64,000 nt of DNA from Shewanella violacea DSS12 (lineage in GTDB: Bacteria > Pseudomonadota > Gammaproteobacteria > Enterobacterales > Shewanellaceae), in contig NC_014012.1 of NCBI RefSeq assembly GCF_000091325.1, positions 3,927,685 through 3,991,684 on the forward strand, given 5' to 3'. Made by a program: the position numbers and the translations under genes. Numbering within the stretch: the first letter of the stretch is position 1; every line of letters begins with the position of its first letter. This document shows positions 43,900 through 53,231 of the stretch, in pieces. The notes beneath the pieces were generated by a model. It made no database searches. It was given only the letters and a program-made list of their open reading frames with translations, and was not told the origin of the DNA.

Positions 43900-44937
43900 T
43901 TAAAACATATTATTGAGCGCAATACCTAAACCAAAACGAGTTTGGCTGTGATTATAATCGATCAGGCTATCACCATAACCGTTGAAGAAGGTCACATAGC
44001 CTTTCAGCTTGCCATACAATGGAGTTGTGAGGTTAACCTGCACCGCACCATTACTGGTTGAAAAGTTCTGACGTACTTTTACACTCAACTCATAATCACC
44101 GAAATCGTAACCCATGCCATATTCGGCATGCCCCATGTAATCAGCAATATCCGGGTTGTCATCGCCACCGGGATCTAGCGGGTCAGTTTTAGTATCCTCA
44201 GGTAAACGATACCAAGGTCTGACGTACCATACCCACTCCTCTTTCTCAAAAATCAATTCAGCGAAAACACGATTCCATGAACGAGATACTGGCCCAGAGC
44301 GACCATTCGATTGGTGCTCTACACCAAACATAAAGCCAGTATTGCTCTCATAGGGGTGCCAATCTAACGGCATCACATAAAACAGCTCAGGTTTGTAATT
44401 AGTTTCTCTAAATGGACTGGAAATATCGTCGGCATAAACCTGCCACCAAGCCTCAATGGTAAATGCGCCGTAGATCCTATCGCCTTCTACGAATAAAGAA
44501 TTGTAGGTGAGAGGAAATTTAAGGCTCAATTGAAATTTTGCCTCAACATTCTTTAGGCCATCATTGAAGGCTTGCTCGCTAAGATATGCATCTGGATTAA
44601 TCTCATTAGTGCTGTAAACCGGTAAGATATAATTCATTTTATGGGGCGTGAGCACAAAATCAGACTGCTCACTCTGCCTCTCTTGAACAATCCGCCTAGT
44701 GAGTGGTCCGGCTTTGATTTCTTTGCCAAATAAAGTAATAGTATCATCACGCGCTATAGAGGCTTCGGCCTTACAAATCCCCCTTATCTCACCGAGCGTC
44801 AACTCATCGGTGCCAATTTCAACCTGATGAGCAATACAGTCGTTCATTGAAGCGGCTTGAACCTGACTTATGCTACCGAGTAATAAAGATGCTATCCCTA
44901 AAAACTTGTAATTTAAACCTGCCAAAATAAGTTCCAT
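43900..44937 (-). CDS. pldA: outer-membrane phospholipase A1
   Basis: A 345-residue precursor with a signal peptide (IASLLLGSISQVQA). It carries the OMPLA active site EHQSNGRSGPVSRSWNR (His, Ser and Asn triad). The rest is a 12-strand barrel ending in GLGIALNNMF. The enzyme hydrolyses phospholipids that reach the outer leaflet, as a calcium-dependent dimer. It is longer than E. coli OMPLA (289), with an extra N-terminal region (residues about 32-95) containing two Cys. No good ribosome site is visible. Single gene. Confidence 0.93.
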   Translation of the reverse strand: MELILAGLNYKFLGIASLLLGSISQVQAASMNDCIAHQVEIGTDELTLGEIRGICKAEASIARDDTITLFGKEIKAGPLTRRIVQERQSEQSDFVLTPHKMNYILPVYSTNEINPDAYLSEQAFNDGLKNVEAKFQLSLKFPLTYNSLFVEGDRIYGAFTIEAWWQVYADDISSPFRETNYKPELFYVMPLDWHPYESNTGFMFGVEHQSNGRSGPVSRSWNRVFAELIFEKEEWVWYVRPWYRLPEDTKTDPLDPGGDDNPDIADYMGHAEYGMGYDFGDYELSVKVRQNFSTSNGAVQVNLTTPLYGKLKGYVTFFNGYGDSLIDYNHSQTRFGLGIALNNMF

Positions 44938-45331
44938 ATCATTGTTGATGACTGCACAGAATTAATGCACTTCCCACCGAAAAACAGCTTAAAAACCGCC
45001 TTCCCTACCTTAGATATAAGGCGTTAAAAGAGAGTGAAAACGCTATATATGTAGTGTGCATACTAAGTTAAGTTACAATACTTTCCAACAAGCCCGCAAA
45101 AATTTAACCTTCCATCAGCTAGGCTAACAAGCCGCACTCAATGGTCTTACTTCAAACCATTAGCATACTCGTCTATAAGTAAATTCAAGCATCCAGGATT
45201 TAATAGCTGAGTCAGAGCCATTTTCCTGCACTTTTATTGGCTAAATTAAATCCGATCCCTTTATCTATATGGCCAAGCCTAATCTTGCCCTGTATCATAC
45301 GCGGCAGACTTTTAAGATGAAGATAAACAAG
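44938..45331. other. gap between pldA and aminotransferase genes
   Basis: No gene seen. Both promoters should lie here because the genes diverge. Confidence 0.5.
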
Positions 45332-46660
45332 ATGAGCAATGCCAACAAGCCAGCCACCAATGCGCTGCTAAAACAGGCCCACAACAACATGCCTATGGGC
45401 GTGGCCGATAGCTACCGTTACTGGGGTGAAGAAAACACTGTATTCGTTAAAAGCAGCCTGGGCTGTACGATTACCGATGCTGACGACCAGAAATTTATCG
45501 ATTTCCGCCTCGCTTACGGGCCTATTATCTTGGGCTATCGCGATACCAGAGTCGATCAAGAAGTCATTGCTGCCATCACAGAGCGTGGCACCATTTCAGG
45601 TTTCTCAACCGATCTTGATTCTCAGGTAGTCGAACTGATGAAGCAGATGTGTCCGAACATAGAGAAGATACGTTTTGCCAACTCGGGTACGGAAGCTGTA
45701 ATTGGCGCGGTACGTACCGCCCGTGGTTTTACCGGTCGCAATAAAATTGTGGTGGTTGAAGGCGGTTTTCATGGTCTATACGACGAGATGATGTGGAAAT
45801 CAGATGTCGATAATTGGGACAGTGACACCCAAGCAGCGCCCAAGATTACCGCTTTTGGCTGTGGTATCCCTGAAGCGAGTCGTGAGCATCTGGAAACAGT
45901 GCCGCTCAATGATTTTGCCGCTATTGATGAAGTCTTTGCTCGTGTCGGCGATGATATCGCGGCAATAGTGATAGAGCCAATTTTAGGCAACTGTGGCAGC
46001 ATCGCATCTTCCCAAGAATACATGCAGAAATTACGTGATATCTGTGATGCCAATGGCACCTTATTGATCATGGATGAAGTTAAAACGGGTTTCCGCGTAG
46101 CTAAAGGTGGCGCACAGGAACTCTATGGCATTTACGCCGATCTAACCACATACGCCAAGGCCATGGGCAATGGTTATCCGGTAGCCGCCTTCGGTGGTCG
46201 TAAGGATGTCATGGACGTGATCAGCTTCGGAAAAAATGGCGTCACTCATGGCGGCACTTATACCGCCAACATGATCGCCCTCAGCGCCGCTAAAGCGACA
46301 CTGACGATTTTGAATGAAACCAATGCCTACGAGACAATTAATAAAGCTGGCGCGGATATTCAGCAGCTACTATCTCGGGTATTTACCAAGCACGGTATTG
46401 AACATAAGTTCGCAGGCCCAGATGCCATGTTCGGCATTCACTTTGGTAGCCAGGTACCCCATAACTATCGTGACTGGAAGAAGACCGATAGCCAGCTGTA
46501 TACCGAGTTTGCCCTTAACTTGATTAAGAGTGGCATCATGCTGGAACCAGATTCCCGCGAGCCTTGGTTTATCTGTGAATCCCATAAAGACATAGATCTT
46601 GCCAAACTGGAACAGATTGCCGATGCCGCCATGGCAAAGGCCATAGCCGAACGCAAGTAA
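45332..46660 (+). CDS. class III aminotransferase, glutamate-1-semialdehyde aminomutase-like
   Basis: A 442-residue PLP enzyme; ATG 45332 (SNANKPATNALLKQ) is the likely start, while the frame extends to 45269 without homology. Motifs: IRFANSGTEAVIGAVRTARG, FHGLYDEMMW, IVIEPILGNCG, LLIMDEVKTGFR and the PLP Lys in TTYAKAMGNGYPVAAFGG. These match the HemL/class III group, but this is probably not the essential HemL, because the THGGTYTANMIALSAAKATL region and context differ. The acceptor is unknown; an amino-sugar or amino-acid catabolic role is possible. A strong terminator follows. Confidence 0.85.
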   Translation: MSNANKPATNALLKQAHNNMPMGVADSYRYWGEENTVFVKSSLGCTITDADDQKFIDFRLAYGPIILGYRDTRVDQEVIAAITERGTISGFSTDLDSQVVELMKQMCPNIEKIRFANSGTEAVIGAVRTARGFTGRNKIVVVEGGFHGLYDEMMWKSDVDNWDSDTQAAPKITAFGCGIPEASREHLETVPLNDFAAIDEVFARVGDDIAAIVIEPILGNCGSIASSQEYMQKLRDICDANGTLLIMDEVKTGFRVAKGGAQELYGIYADLTTYAKAMGNGYPVAAFGGRKDVMDVISFGKNGVTHGGTYTANMIALSAAKATLTILNETNAYETINKAGADIQQLLSRVFTKHGIEHKFAGPDAMFGIHFGSQVPHNYRDWKKTDSQLYTEFALNLIKSGIMLEPDSREPWFICESHKDIDLAKLEQIADAAMAKAIAERK

Positions 46661-46687
46661 GGCTTAGCTTACAAGGCTAGGAAAAAT

Positions 46688-46727
46688 AAAAGGGGCGAGC
46701 CATGATGTAATATGGCTCGCCCCTTTA
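46688..46727. terminator. bidirectional terminator after the aminotransferase gene
   Basis: AAAAGGGGCGAGCCAT and ATGGCTCGCCCCTTTT form a perfect 16-bp stem with an 8-base loop. The flanking A and T runs serve both directions. Confidence 0.95.
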
Positions 46728-46784
46728 TTCGTTATTGCTGACATGTAATAGCCATCAAGCAACAGCTAATGACAAGCTTCACAT

Positions 46785-47549
46785 CTATTTTCTTAGCTTG
46801 ATGTAAAGCTCACCTTCACGGATTTCTAGTTCTTCGACACCATCGGCGAAAGCATTCCAGAAACCAGAATCACCAAACTCGCCCACCAGATTCACATTCT
46901 TCATATTGCCCAGCCAAGCATTGGGAATAGGAACCCCCATCAAGCTCACACCAACTAGCGCCACGACCGGACGACGGGAGGCATCCAGGTGAATATTCAC
47001 CCCTGCGTTTACTCGTAGGATCCGCCCAGGCATCAGAGGAAAGTCATCAGGGATCGGCACTAATATTTTTGCACTAGCAAGATCATCGGAAAAATCGATA
47101 GCGACACGGCGAGAAAAATCTGGGTTTCTGCCAATCATAGCATTGACCTCTTTCTCACTAAATGTCACCTGGCGGTCCGTATTCAGCTCTCGATAAGGCT
47201 TAGGACTTAGGTCATCTTGTCTAGATTCAGCTGTCTGTGTATTGCTAATTTGAGAAGCCGTTATGGAATCATTTCTCACGCTAGTATCAGGCTGCCAACC
47301 TAATTTATTTAGTTTCTGGTCGAGTTGAACCGCTTCCTTAGCACTCAGAGTCACGGGAGATAACTCAGATGGAAAAATGTAGGTGCGAACCACGAAAAAG
47401 CTTATCCCCAAGGTGAGGATAATCGTTAAGAGTACAATCAAGAGCATTTGAACTCCCGAGAAACCACCCTGCTTACACTGCGCCGCACTCGAAATAGATA
47501 TTGAACGTCCCATGGATTTACCTCTATGACTCCTAATTATGGGCGCCAT
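46785..47549 (-). CDS. membrane-anchored protein of unknown function
   Basis: A 254-residue protein starting at ATG 47549, which has GAGG five bases upstream; ATG 47513 also has a GAGG. A single membrane segment near residues 31-55 (MLLIVLLTIILTLGISFFVV) anchors a soluble domain. That domain has VTFSEKEVNAMIGRNPDF, PIPDDFPLMPGRILRVNAGV and VALVGVSLMGVPIPNAWLG. The last motif, with AGVNIHL, recalls families of periplasmic lipid- or membrane-associated proteins, but I do not recognise it firmly. Single gene, ending beside the shared terminator. Confidence 0.78.
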   Translation of the reverse strand: MAPIIRSHRGKSMGRSISISSAAQCKQGGFSGVQMLLIVLLTIILTLGISFFVVRTYIFPSELSPVTLSAKEAVQLDQKLNKLGWQPDTSVRNDSITASQISNTQTAESRQDDLSPKPYRELNTDRQVTFSEKEVNAMIGRNPDFSRRVAIDFSDDLASAKILVPIPDDFPLMPGRILRVNAGVNIHLDASRRPVVALVGVSLMGVPIPNAWLGNMKNVNLVGEFGDSGFWNAFADGVEELEIREGELYIKLRK

Positions 47550-47953
47550 ATTAACCTCACCGCCAAGCAAAGAACAGGTACGCTGCCCCCACATGACCCA
47601 TTTAGCTAAACGGCTTAGCCTGGGATACGCGAATATCCCACCCAGCCCCGCACTGACCAATCCCCTATCAATACACAAGTCATAGCCATGGAGATAAATG
47701 GTGTCTGCAAACCAAGAAGACTTAAGTGTGTATCTTATCTGTGTTAATGCTCCCAGATTTAATCAGATGATAAATGAGACAGAACTTTAATTACTTAGGT
47801 GTGTCTTAGATGTGCCATAGATAGACAAATAAGCAGACTAGCCGCTCTATGATCCCTAAGTGTTGTCAGCGAGAAAACGATCTAGAGTAAAGAGAGTAAA
47901 ACCGATTGGGATATGGGACTGGTACCATATCCCCATAAGATGAAGCCAAGACT

Positions 47954-48091
47954 ATGAACACAAGCATACGCAGAGCACTTATCCTGCTACTTTTAATTTG
48001 TATAGGTTATCTACTAACCCATACAAATTCATTCTCTCATATATATTTAGGTTCCATCTCTAAAACACAGATTCAACCGCTGCTGCACTGA
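47954..48091 (+). CDS. possible small membrane peptide (45 residues)
   Basis: ATG 47954 opens a 45-codon frame with NTSIRRALILLLLICIGYLL, a positively charged start and a membrane-type helix, then a polar tail. The ribosome site is weak. It could be a small membrane protein or chance. Confidence 0.28.
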   Translation: MNTSIRRALILLLLICIGYLLTHTNSFSHIYLGSISKTQIQPLLH

Positions 48092-48210
48092 CATAGGAGT
48101 GACAAGCCTCTAGATAATCAGGCCGGCCTTCTAACATGATGATGGCTTTACCCTCATAACAAAGTGACATAGACAATGATGGCGGGATTGAAACCAGGCT
48201 ATAAGAGTAG

Positions 48211-48245
48211 AGAATAGAGAATAGAGAATAGAGAATAGAGAATAG
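48211..48245. repeat. 7-bp tandem repeat (AGAATAG x5)
   Basis: Five perfect copies of AGAATAG. It is the third heptanucleotide array in the window, in a gap with no recognised gene. Confidence 0.95.
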
Positions 48246-48388
48246 AGATTGGATACTTGAGACTTGAACTGAGAAATTAAGTCAGGGACCAAGACATTGA
48301 ATTAGGTTTAAAAAGCCAATTAAGATGACAGAAATCTAGTACTCCTAAGTCATTAAAAGAGGCTCTATCTCAAGCCTCTGTTGATTCT

Positions 48389-48634
48389 TTAGTGCTTAGT
48401 CGGACCATTGCGTACCAGATCTTTCCCTGTATCGAAGATTTCTTGAGTTATCCAGCGTGCATGAAGCAGTTTGTTGTTAGCATCGAATACAGCAACAAAG
48501 TGACGTCCATCAGAGTTATTAGTAGCCATGCCGACACCCGCAACACCGTCTAGCCCCAAACCACCACTCTCTACAGACAGTAGAAAGCCTTCTAGATCTT
48601 CTAGGTTATCTATGACATCGAGTTCGTTATTCAT
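48389..48634 (-). CDS. small hypothetical protein
   Basis: An 81-residue soluble protein from ATG 48634, which has AGAGA about seven bases upstream; the earlier ATG at 48673 is less likely. It is acidic at the start (NELDVIDNLEDLEGFLL), Gly-rich in the middle (GGLGLDGVAGVGMA) and then has FVAVFDANNKLLHARWIT. No family recognised. The composition looks like a compact single domain. Single gene with no partner. Confidence 0.65.
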   Translation of the reverse strand: MNNELDVIDNLEDLEGFLLSVESGGLGLDGVAGVGMATNNSDGRHFVAVFDANNKLLHARWITQEIFDTGKDLVRNGPTKH

Positions 48635-48673
48635 TGGTATTCTCTTTATTTCTGCTTCGCCCACTTTTATCAT

Positions 48674-49196
48674 GCCACTGGCATAGCGGCAAAGTCTCTA
48701 CGGCAATATTTGGCGTACTTTACACATCATAGTTGAGGATTGGAACCGCGCAGAGACGAGTAAGCCTAGTTGAATGACAAAGAAAACGGCGCAGATATGT
48801 GCTTAGCTATGTTTAACACTCTAATCAAACGGCCCATAAGCTATAGATGCTGACTCTTACTACAGCTTAGAAGCTGCCAACACTAGAGACGTACAGTTTT
48901 ACATAAGCAGGAACAAACCCGCAAACCACTGAAATTACTTAGGTTTAACGGGATTATTTAGACGGCCCATTAAAATAAACCCAAATAACCCTGTACATAC
49001 TTTGATTATAAGGTACTATTTGTCTCGCAAAGCTGTACAGAGTTATTAATGAAACATAAGTAAAAAGTAAACCTTAGAATTTCTTCGTTATTGTTGTTAT
49101 CCTAGTTTCCCTTATATTCATCGTACATTCAATAATTCACTTAGCAGCACGTCGCATATGCGATATTTTTATGAATTTAACTATAAGGGGCATAAC
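48674..49196 (+). promoter_or_regulatory. long leader region of the cold-shock gene with cold-box-like words
   Basis: No gene seen in this 520-bp stretch. AGCTGTACAGA (49031-49041) matches 8 of 11 bases of the E. coli cspA cold box TGACGTACAGA. It lies about 156-166 bases before the ATG, as in cspA, whose leader is about 160 bases. AGACGTACAGT at 48887 matches 9 of 11 but is farther. A TACTAT at 49014 could be the -10 box. Confidence 0.42.
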
Positions 49197-49409
49197 ATGT
49201 CTAATTCAACAACTGGTCTAGTAAAATGGTTTAACGAAGAGAAAGGTTTTGGTTTCATTACTCAAGACAATGGCGGCGATGACGTTTTCGTTCACTTCCG
49301 TTCAATCACTTCAGACGGCTTCAAGACTCTTGCTGAAGGCCAAAAAGTATCTTTCGAAGTAGAGCAAGGTCAAAAAGGCCTTCAAGCAGCTAACGTAGTT
49401 GCGCTTTAA
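49197..49409 (+). CDS. CspA-family cold-shock protein
   Basis: A 70-residue protein from ATG 49197, which has AAGGGG upstream; the frame extends earlier to 49158 without homology. The RNA-binding motifs RNP1 (KGFGFITQ) and RNP2 (DVFVHFRSI) are intact. It binds single-stranded RNA or DNA and relieves RNA structure in the cold. Regulation is suggested by the long leader and a strong terminator after the stop. It is one of probably several paralogues in such a genome. Confidence 0.97.
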   Translation: MSNSTTGLVKWFNEEKGFGFITQDNGGDDVFVHFRSITSDGFKTLAEGQKVSFEVEQGQKGLQAANVVAL

Positions 49410-49419
49410 CTTTGTAAGT

Positions 49420-49459
49420 TGACGTAGATGGTCTCACGACCATTTACGTCATATTTTAT
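49420..49459 (+). terminator. terminator after the cold-shock gene
   Basis: TGACGTAGATGGT and ACCATTTACGTCA pair with one internal mismatch across a six-base loop, followed by TATTTTATT. Confidence 0.92.
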
Positions 49460-49738
49460 TCAATGCTTAATCCATTTTGAATAAAACTGACACCCGAACT
49501 GCGAAAAACCTACATTTCTATCATCCGCTTATTTGCATATATCGTTACATTCCTCATTAACTTCGTTATAAATAAATATTAAACATCATAGATTTAGACT
49601 AATTTTAAGTTCGTACTTATCCTGTACTGCCATGCCGATAATAAAATACCAATATTTAGCTCATCAGCTGAAATTAATTTCGATCGGTATAAAAATCAAG
49701 CAAGCCACAGCCAATCAAAACCAATATAAAGGTAATCA

Positions 49739-49948
49739 ATGAAAGTAAACTTCAATATTTTTAAAAATGAAATCTCTTGGAACGCATTAATTCATCAGTT
49801 AAATGGTGATGTACTATTACGTCATATTTTAATGAAAGGCAACATAGATAACAGGGATATAGAACTGTCCTATTGTGATGAAACCTGCCAAGGTAAGATC
49901 ATTAATAGTGAAAATCAGCTTATCGGTAATTTTTCTATCTCCTGCTAG
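49739..49948 (+). CDS. small hypothetical protein
   Basis: A 69-residue protein with AAAGGT seven bases before ATG, so translation is plausible. It begins KVNFNIFKNEISWNALIHQL and contains three Cys, two in a C-x3-C (CDETC) and one at the end. No family recognised. The gap before it (49460-49738) holds no other feature I can name. Confidence 0.5.
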   Translation: MKVNFNIFKNEISWNALIHQLNGDVLLRHILMKGNIDNRDIELSYCDETCQGKIINSENQLIGNFSISC

Positions 49949-50000
49949 CAGCATTAATCTATTTGTCTAACAGCTAACTGTACCTGCCACACTATCAAGC

Positions 50001-50231
50001 CTACTCATGCTTTTCAGTTTCTAGTTTCACCAGAATAAAGGTCAGGTACATTTTGGTTGGTAAAGACAATGCCATGCCAAAAGCCACACACATAGCACTA
50101 ATCATGATGCCTATTACGCCCATAGTTTCGATTGTCTCGTTGAAATTATGCAAGTATATTCCAAGTAAAATCAAAGAAACACCTAGGGTGATACAGATCT
50201 TTAAAATCAATATTAGCTTATCGTCTGTCAC
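50001..50231 (-). CDS. small inner-membrane protein, probably FNR-controlled
   Basis: A 76-residue protein. The start is GTG 50231 behind a strong GGAGGG five bases upstream. Two membrane segments are predicted (ILKICITLGVSLILLGIYL and VIGIMISAMCVAFGMALSL), then a charged tail KLETEKHE. No family recognised. A perfect FNR-type box is centred about 70 bases upstream of the start, a spacing that suits class II activation with a short leader. That suggests an anaerobic role. Confidence 0.68.
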   Translation of the reverse strand: MTDDKLILILKICITLGVSLILLGIYLHNFNETIETMGVIGIMISAMCVAFGMALSLPTKMYLTFILVKLETEKHE

Positions 50232-50295
50232 TATAGCCCTCCATTATCAGTATCATGTTCGACTAATATAATGAACCTATCGGCCCTATTACACC

Positions 50296-50309
50296 TTGAT
50301 TAAGATCAA
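50296..50309. promoter_or_regulatory. perfect FNR/EtrA-type box
   Basis: TTGATTAAGATCAA is an exact match to the FNR consensus TTGAT-N4-ATCAA. It lies 65 bases upstream of the small membrane-protein start on the minus strand and about 375 bases before nirB. Confidence 0.8.
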
Positions 50310-50604
50310 AAGAAAAGTCGACACTAGATGGCATTCGTCGCTTAATGCCAGATAACTCTGGCGCTTATGCCGTACTCGCCATTGGTTGCCAAATAGCGCT
50401 CAAGTCAAAAAATGTGTTGCCATAAACCATCCCGCCTCATCGAAAAATGCTTGGCTCTACTCTAAAAATAGCTAAGCCTTCCCTGCGACTAAATTATCTC
50501 CACCAACAAACGTTTATAAATAAAGCAGTAATGCTACATAAGCGTGACGCTATCGTTACCAGTTGATTTTAAACACTAACTGTTTCAATTTATCAAAAGC
50601 TGCC

Positions 50605-50618
50605 TTGATTGATATCAT
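50605..50618 (+). promoter_or_regulatory. FNR/EtrA-type box upstream of nirB
   Basis: TTGATTGATATCAT matches TTGAT-N4-ATCAA at 9 of 10 fixed positions. It ends 63 bases before the nirB ATG, a normal position for FNR activation. Suggests anaerobic induction of the nitrite operon. Confidence 0.68.
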
Positions 50619-50681
50619 ATTCAATATCGGTATTTCTTAATAAAATAAGCTAAAAGTGACACTATTTATTAAGAGGATATA

Positions 50682-53231
50682 ATGAGCAAAGTCAAATTAG
50701 CTATTATCGGAAACGGTATGGTTGGCCATCGCTATATTGAAGAATTAATCGATAAAGCAGACATACATAACTTTGAAGTCACTGTTCTCTGTGAAGAGCC
50801 ACGTGTAGCCTACGACAGAGTTCACCTGTCCTCCTATTTTTCTCATCATACTGCCGAAGAGCTTTCTCTTGTTAAGCAAGGTTTGTACGAAAAGAATGCT
50901 ATAAACGTATTGCTTGGTGAACGAGCCATCACCATTGATCGTGAAAAAAAAATCATTTATTCCAATACGGGACGTGAGATTAATTACGATAAACTTGTTA
51001 TGGCAACGGGCTCGTATCCTTGGGTGCCGTCAATCAAAGGTAACCAAGGCAAGGACTGTTTCGTCTATCGAACCATTGAAGATCTCAAAGCAATCGAGTC
51101 CACGGCTAAACGTAGTAAAAGTGGTGTAGTTGTCGGCGGAGGACTATTAGGTTTAGAAGCGGCTGGCGCATTAAAAGCTTTAGGTGTTGAAACCCACGTC
51201 ATTGAATTTGCGCCTGTCTTGATGGCCGAGCAGCTAGACCCTCAAGGTGGTCAGCAATTACGTAAAAAAATTGAACAACTTGGCGTTAAGGTTCATACCA
51301 GTAAAAATACCACAGAGATCATTCCTGAAGGTACAGAGGCGCGAAATACCCTCACGTTTGCAGACGGTACTTCACTAGAAGTGGATTTCATTGTCTTTTC
51401 AACGGGTATCCGCCCTCAAGATAAACTTGCCAGCCAATGTGGTTTAACCACAGGAAAACGTGGTGGTATCGCCATTAATGATACCTGTCAAACTTCTGAT
51501 AAAGACGTTTACGCCATAGGTGAATGTGCATCTTGGAATGATAAGTTCTTTGGCCTGGTAGCCCCAGGTTATAAAATGGCTCAAGTCGCTGTCAGCCATT
51601 TATTAGAGGAAAACCTGCGCTTTGAAGGCGCCGACATGAGTGCAAAACTAAAACTGCTTGGCGTTAAGGTCGGCAGTATTGGTGATGCCAACGGCCGTAC
51701 TGAAAATTGTAAAAGTTACGTTTACCTCAATGAACATGAAGACATCTACAAACGTATTATTGTTTCGGAAGATGGTAAGCAACTGCTTGGTGCGGTACTT
51801 ATTGGTGATACTGCAGATTACGGTAATCTTCTTCAGCTTAAATTGAATAATGTAGAACTACCAGAAAATCCAGACAGTCTTATCTTACCGGCTCATGCTG
51901 GCGCAGCTAAACCTGCCATGGGGGTAGATTCTCTCCCCGACTCGGCCGTGATGTGTTCATGTTTTGATGTCACCAAGGGCAAAATTGCCGCTGCTGTCGC
52001 CGAAGGTCACACAAGTTTAAATGAAATAAAAGCCTTCACCAAAGCGGGAACTGGATGTGGTGGTTGTGTTCCGCTGATTGCTCAAGTGATTAATAGCGAA
52101 CTGGCAAAAGCGGGGATTGAAGTTAAAAATCACTTATGTGAGCACTTTGAATACTCTCGCCAAGAGCTTTTTCACCTCATTCGTATTGAAGAAATTAACT
52201 CTTTCGAAGCACTGCTAGCTAAATACGGTACAGGTTACGGCTGCGAAGTGTGCAAACCAACCGTGGGTTCCATTCTCGCTTCATGCTGGAATGATTATGT
52301 GCTCACACCTCAAAATACCCAGTTGCAAGATACCAATGATATTTTCTTGGGCAACATGCAAAAAGATGGCAGCTACTCGGTAATACCGCGAATGGCAGGC
52401 GGTGAAGTGACACCAGCCGGACTATTAGCCATCGCCCAAGTTGCTAACGACTATAACCTCTATACCAAGATCACGGGCGCACAACGTATTGGTTTATTTG
52501 GTGCTCATAAAGATGACCTACCAGCAATCTGGAAACGATTAATCGATGCAGGGTTTGAAACCGGACAAGCCTACGCGAAAGCGCTACGCATGGCTAAAAC
52601 CTGCGTTGGTAGTAACTGGTGTCGTTTTGGGGTGCAAGATAGTGTGGGTTTAGGTGTAGAGCTTGAAAACCGATACAAGGGCATTCGCACTCCACACAAA
52701 ATGAAATTTGGTGTATCAGGTTGTACCCGAGAGTGTGCCGAAGCCCAAGGCAAAGATCTGGGTATTATCGCAACCGATACCGGATGGAACATGTATGTCG
52801 GTGGGAATGGCGGTATGAAGCCTCGCCATGGGGATTTACTCGCTGGCGATCTTGATAAAGACACCCTTATCACATACATAGATCGCTATTTGATGTTTTA
52901 CGTTCGTACCGCTGATAAATTACAACGGACCTCGGTTTGGTTAGAAAGTCTTAACGGGGGTGTTGATTACCTACGTGACGTTATCGTCAAAGATAAACTG
53001 GGTATCAATGCTCAACTCGAAGCCGATATAGCAAAAGCCATCGGCTCATACCAATGTGAGTGGACTACAACACTAGATAACCAACAACAAATTAAACGTT
53101 TTAGTCATTTCATTAATAGCGATAAGCATGATGACAATGTCGTCTTTGTAGCTGAGCGCGAACAGCACCGTCCGGCATTCAACCAAGAAAAAGCCAACAC
53201 TTATTCTATTTCATTGGAGGAAACCCTATGA
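50682..53231 (+). CDS. nirB: NADH-dependent nitrite reductase large subunit
   Basis: An 849-residue enzyme with AGAGG before ATG, reducing nitrite to ammonium in the cytosol. An N-terminal FAD/NADH reductase module (LAIIGNGMVGHRYIEEL, VVGGGLLGLEAAGAL) is followed by a [2Fe-2S] BFD-like module (VMCSCFDVTKGKI, AGTGCGGCVPLI) and the siroheme-[4Fe-4S] domain (KTCVGSNWCRFG, then GVSGCTRECAEAQGKDLG). Length matches E. coli NirB (847). It overlaps nirD by four bases and precedes a nitrite channel and a siroheme-synthesis gene. Confidence 0.97.
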   Translation: MSKVKLAIIGNGMVGHRYIEELIDKADIHNFEVTVLCEEPRVAYDRVHLSSYFSHHTAEELSLVKQGLYEKNAINVLLGERAITIDREKKIIYSNTGREINYDKLVMATGSYPWVPSIKGNQGKDCFVYRTIEDLKAIESTAKRSKSGVVVGGGLLGLEAAGALKALGVETHVIEFAPVLMAEQLDPQGGQQLRKKIEQLGVKVHTSKNTTEIIPEGTEARNTLTFADGTSLEVDFIVFSTGIRPQDKLASQCGLTTGKRGGIAINDTCQTSDKDVYAIGECASWNDKFFGLVAPGYKMAQVAVSHLLEENLRFEGADMSAKLKLLGVKVGSIGDANGRTENCKSYVYLNEHEDIYKRIIVSEDGKQLLGAVLIGDTADYGNLLQLKLNNVELPENPDSLILPAHAGAAKPAMGVDSLPDSAVMCSCFDVTKGKIAAAVAEGHTSLNEIKAFTKAGTGCGGCVPLIAQVINSELAKAGIEVKNHLCEHFEYSRQELFHLIRIEEINSFEALLAKYGTGYGCEVCKPTVGSILASCWNDYVLTPQNTQLQDTNDIFLGNMQKDGSYSVIPRMAGGEVTPAGLLAIAQVANDYNLYTKITGAQRIGLFGAHKDDLPAIWKRLIDAGFETGQAYAKALRMAKTCVGSNWCRFGVQDSVGLGVELENRYKGIRTPHKMKFGVSGCTRECAEAQGKDLGIIATDTGWNMYVGGNGGMKPRHGDLLAGDLDKDTLITYIDRYLMFYVRTADKLQRTSVWLESLNGGVDYLRDVIVKDKLGINAQLEADIAKAIGSYQCEWTTTLDNQQQIKRFSHFINSDKHDDNVVFVAEREQHRPAFNQEKANTYSISLEETL

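Larger units (their letters stand above)
47550..48388. other. gene-poor gap
   Basis: Apart from a possible 45-codon ORF at 47954-48091 and a heptanucleotide repeat at 48211, I see no feature. Confidence 0.5.
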
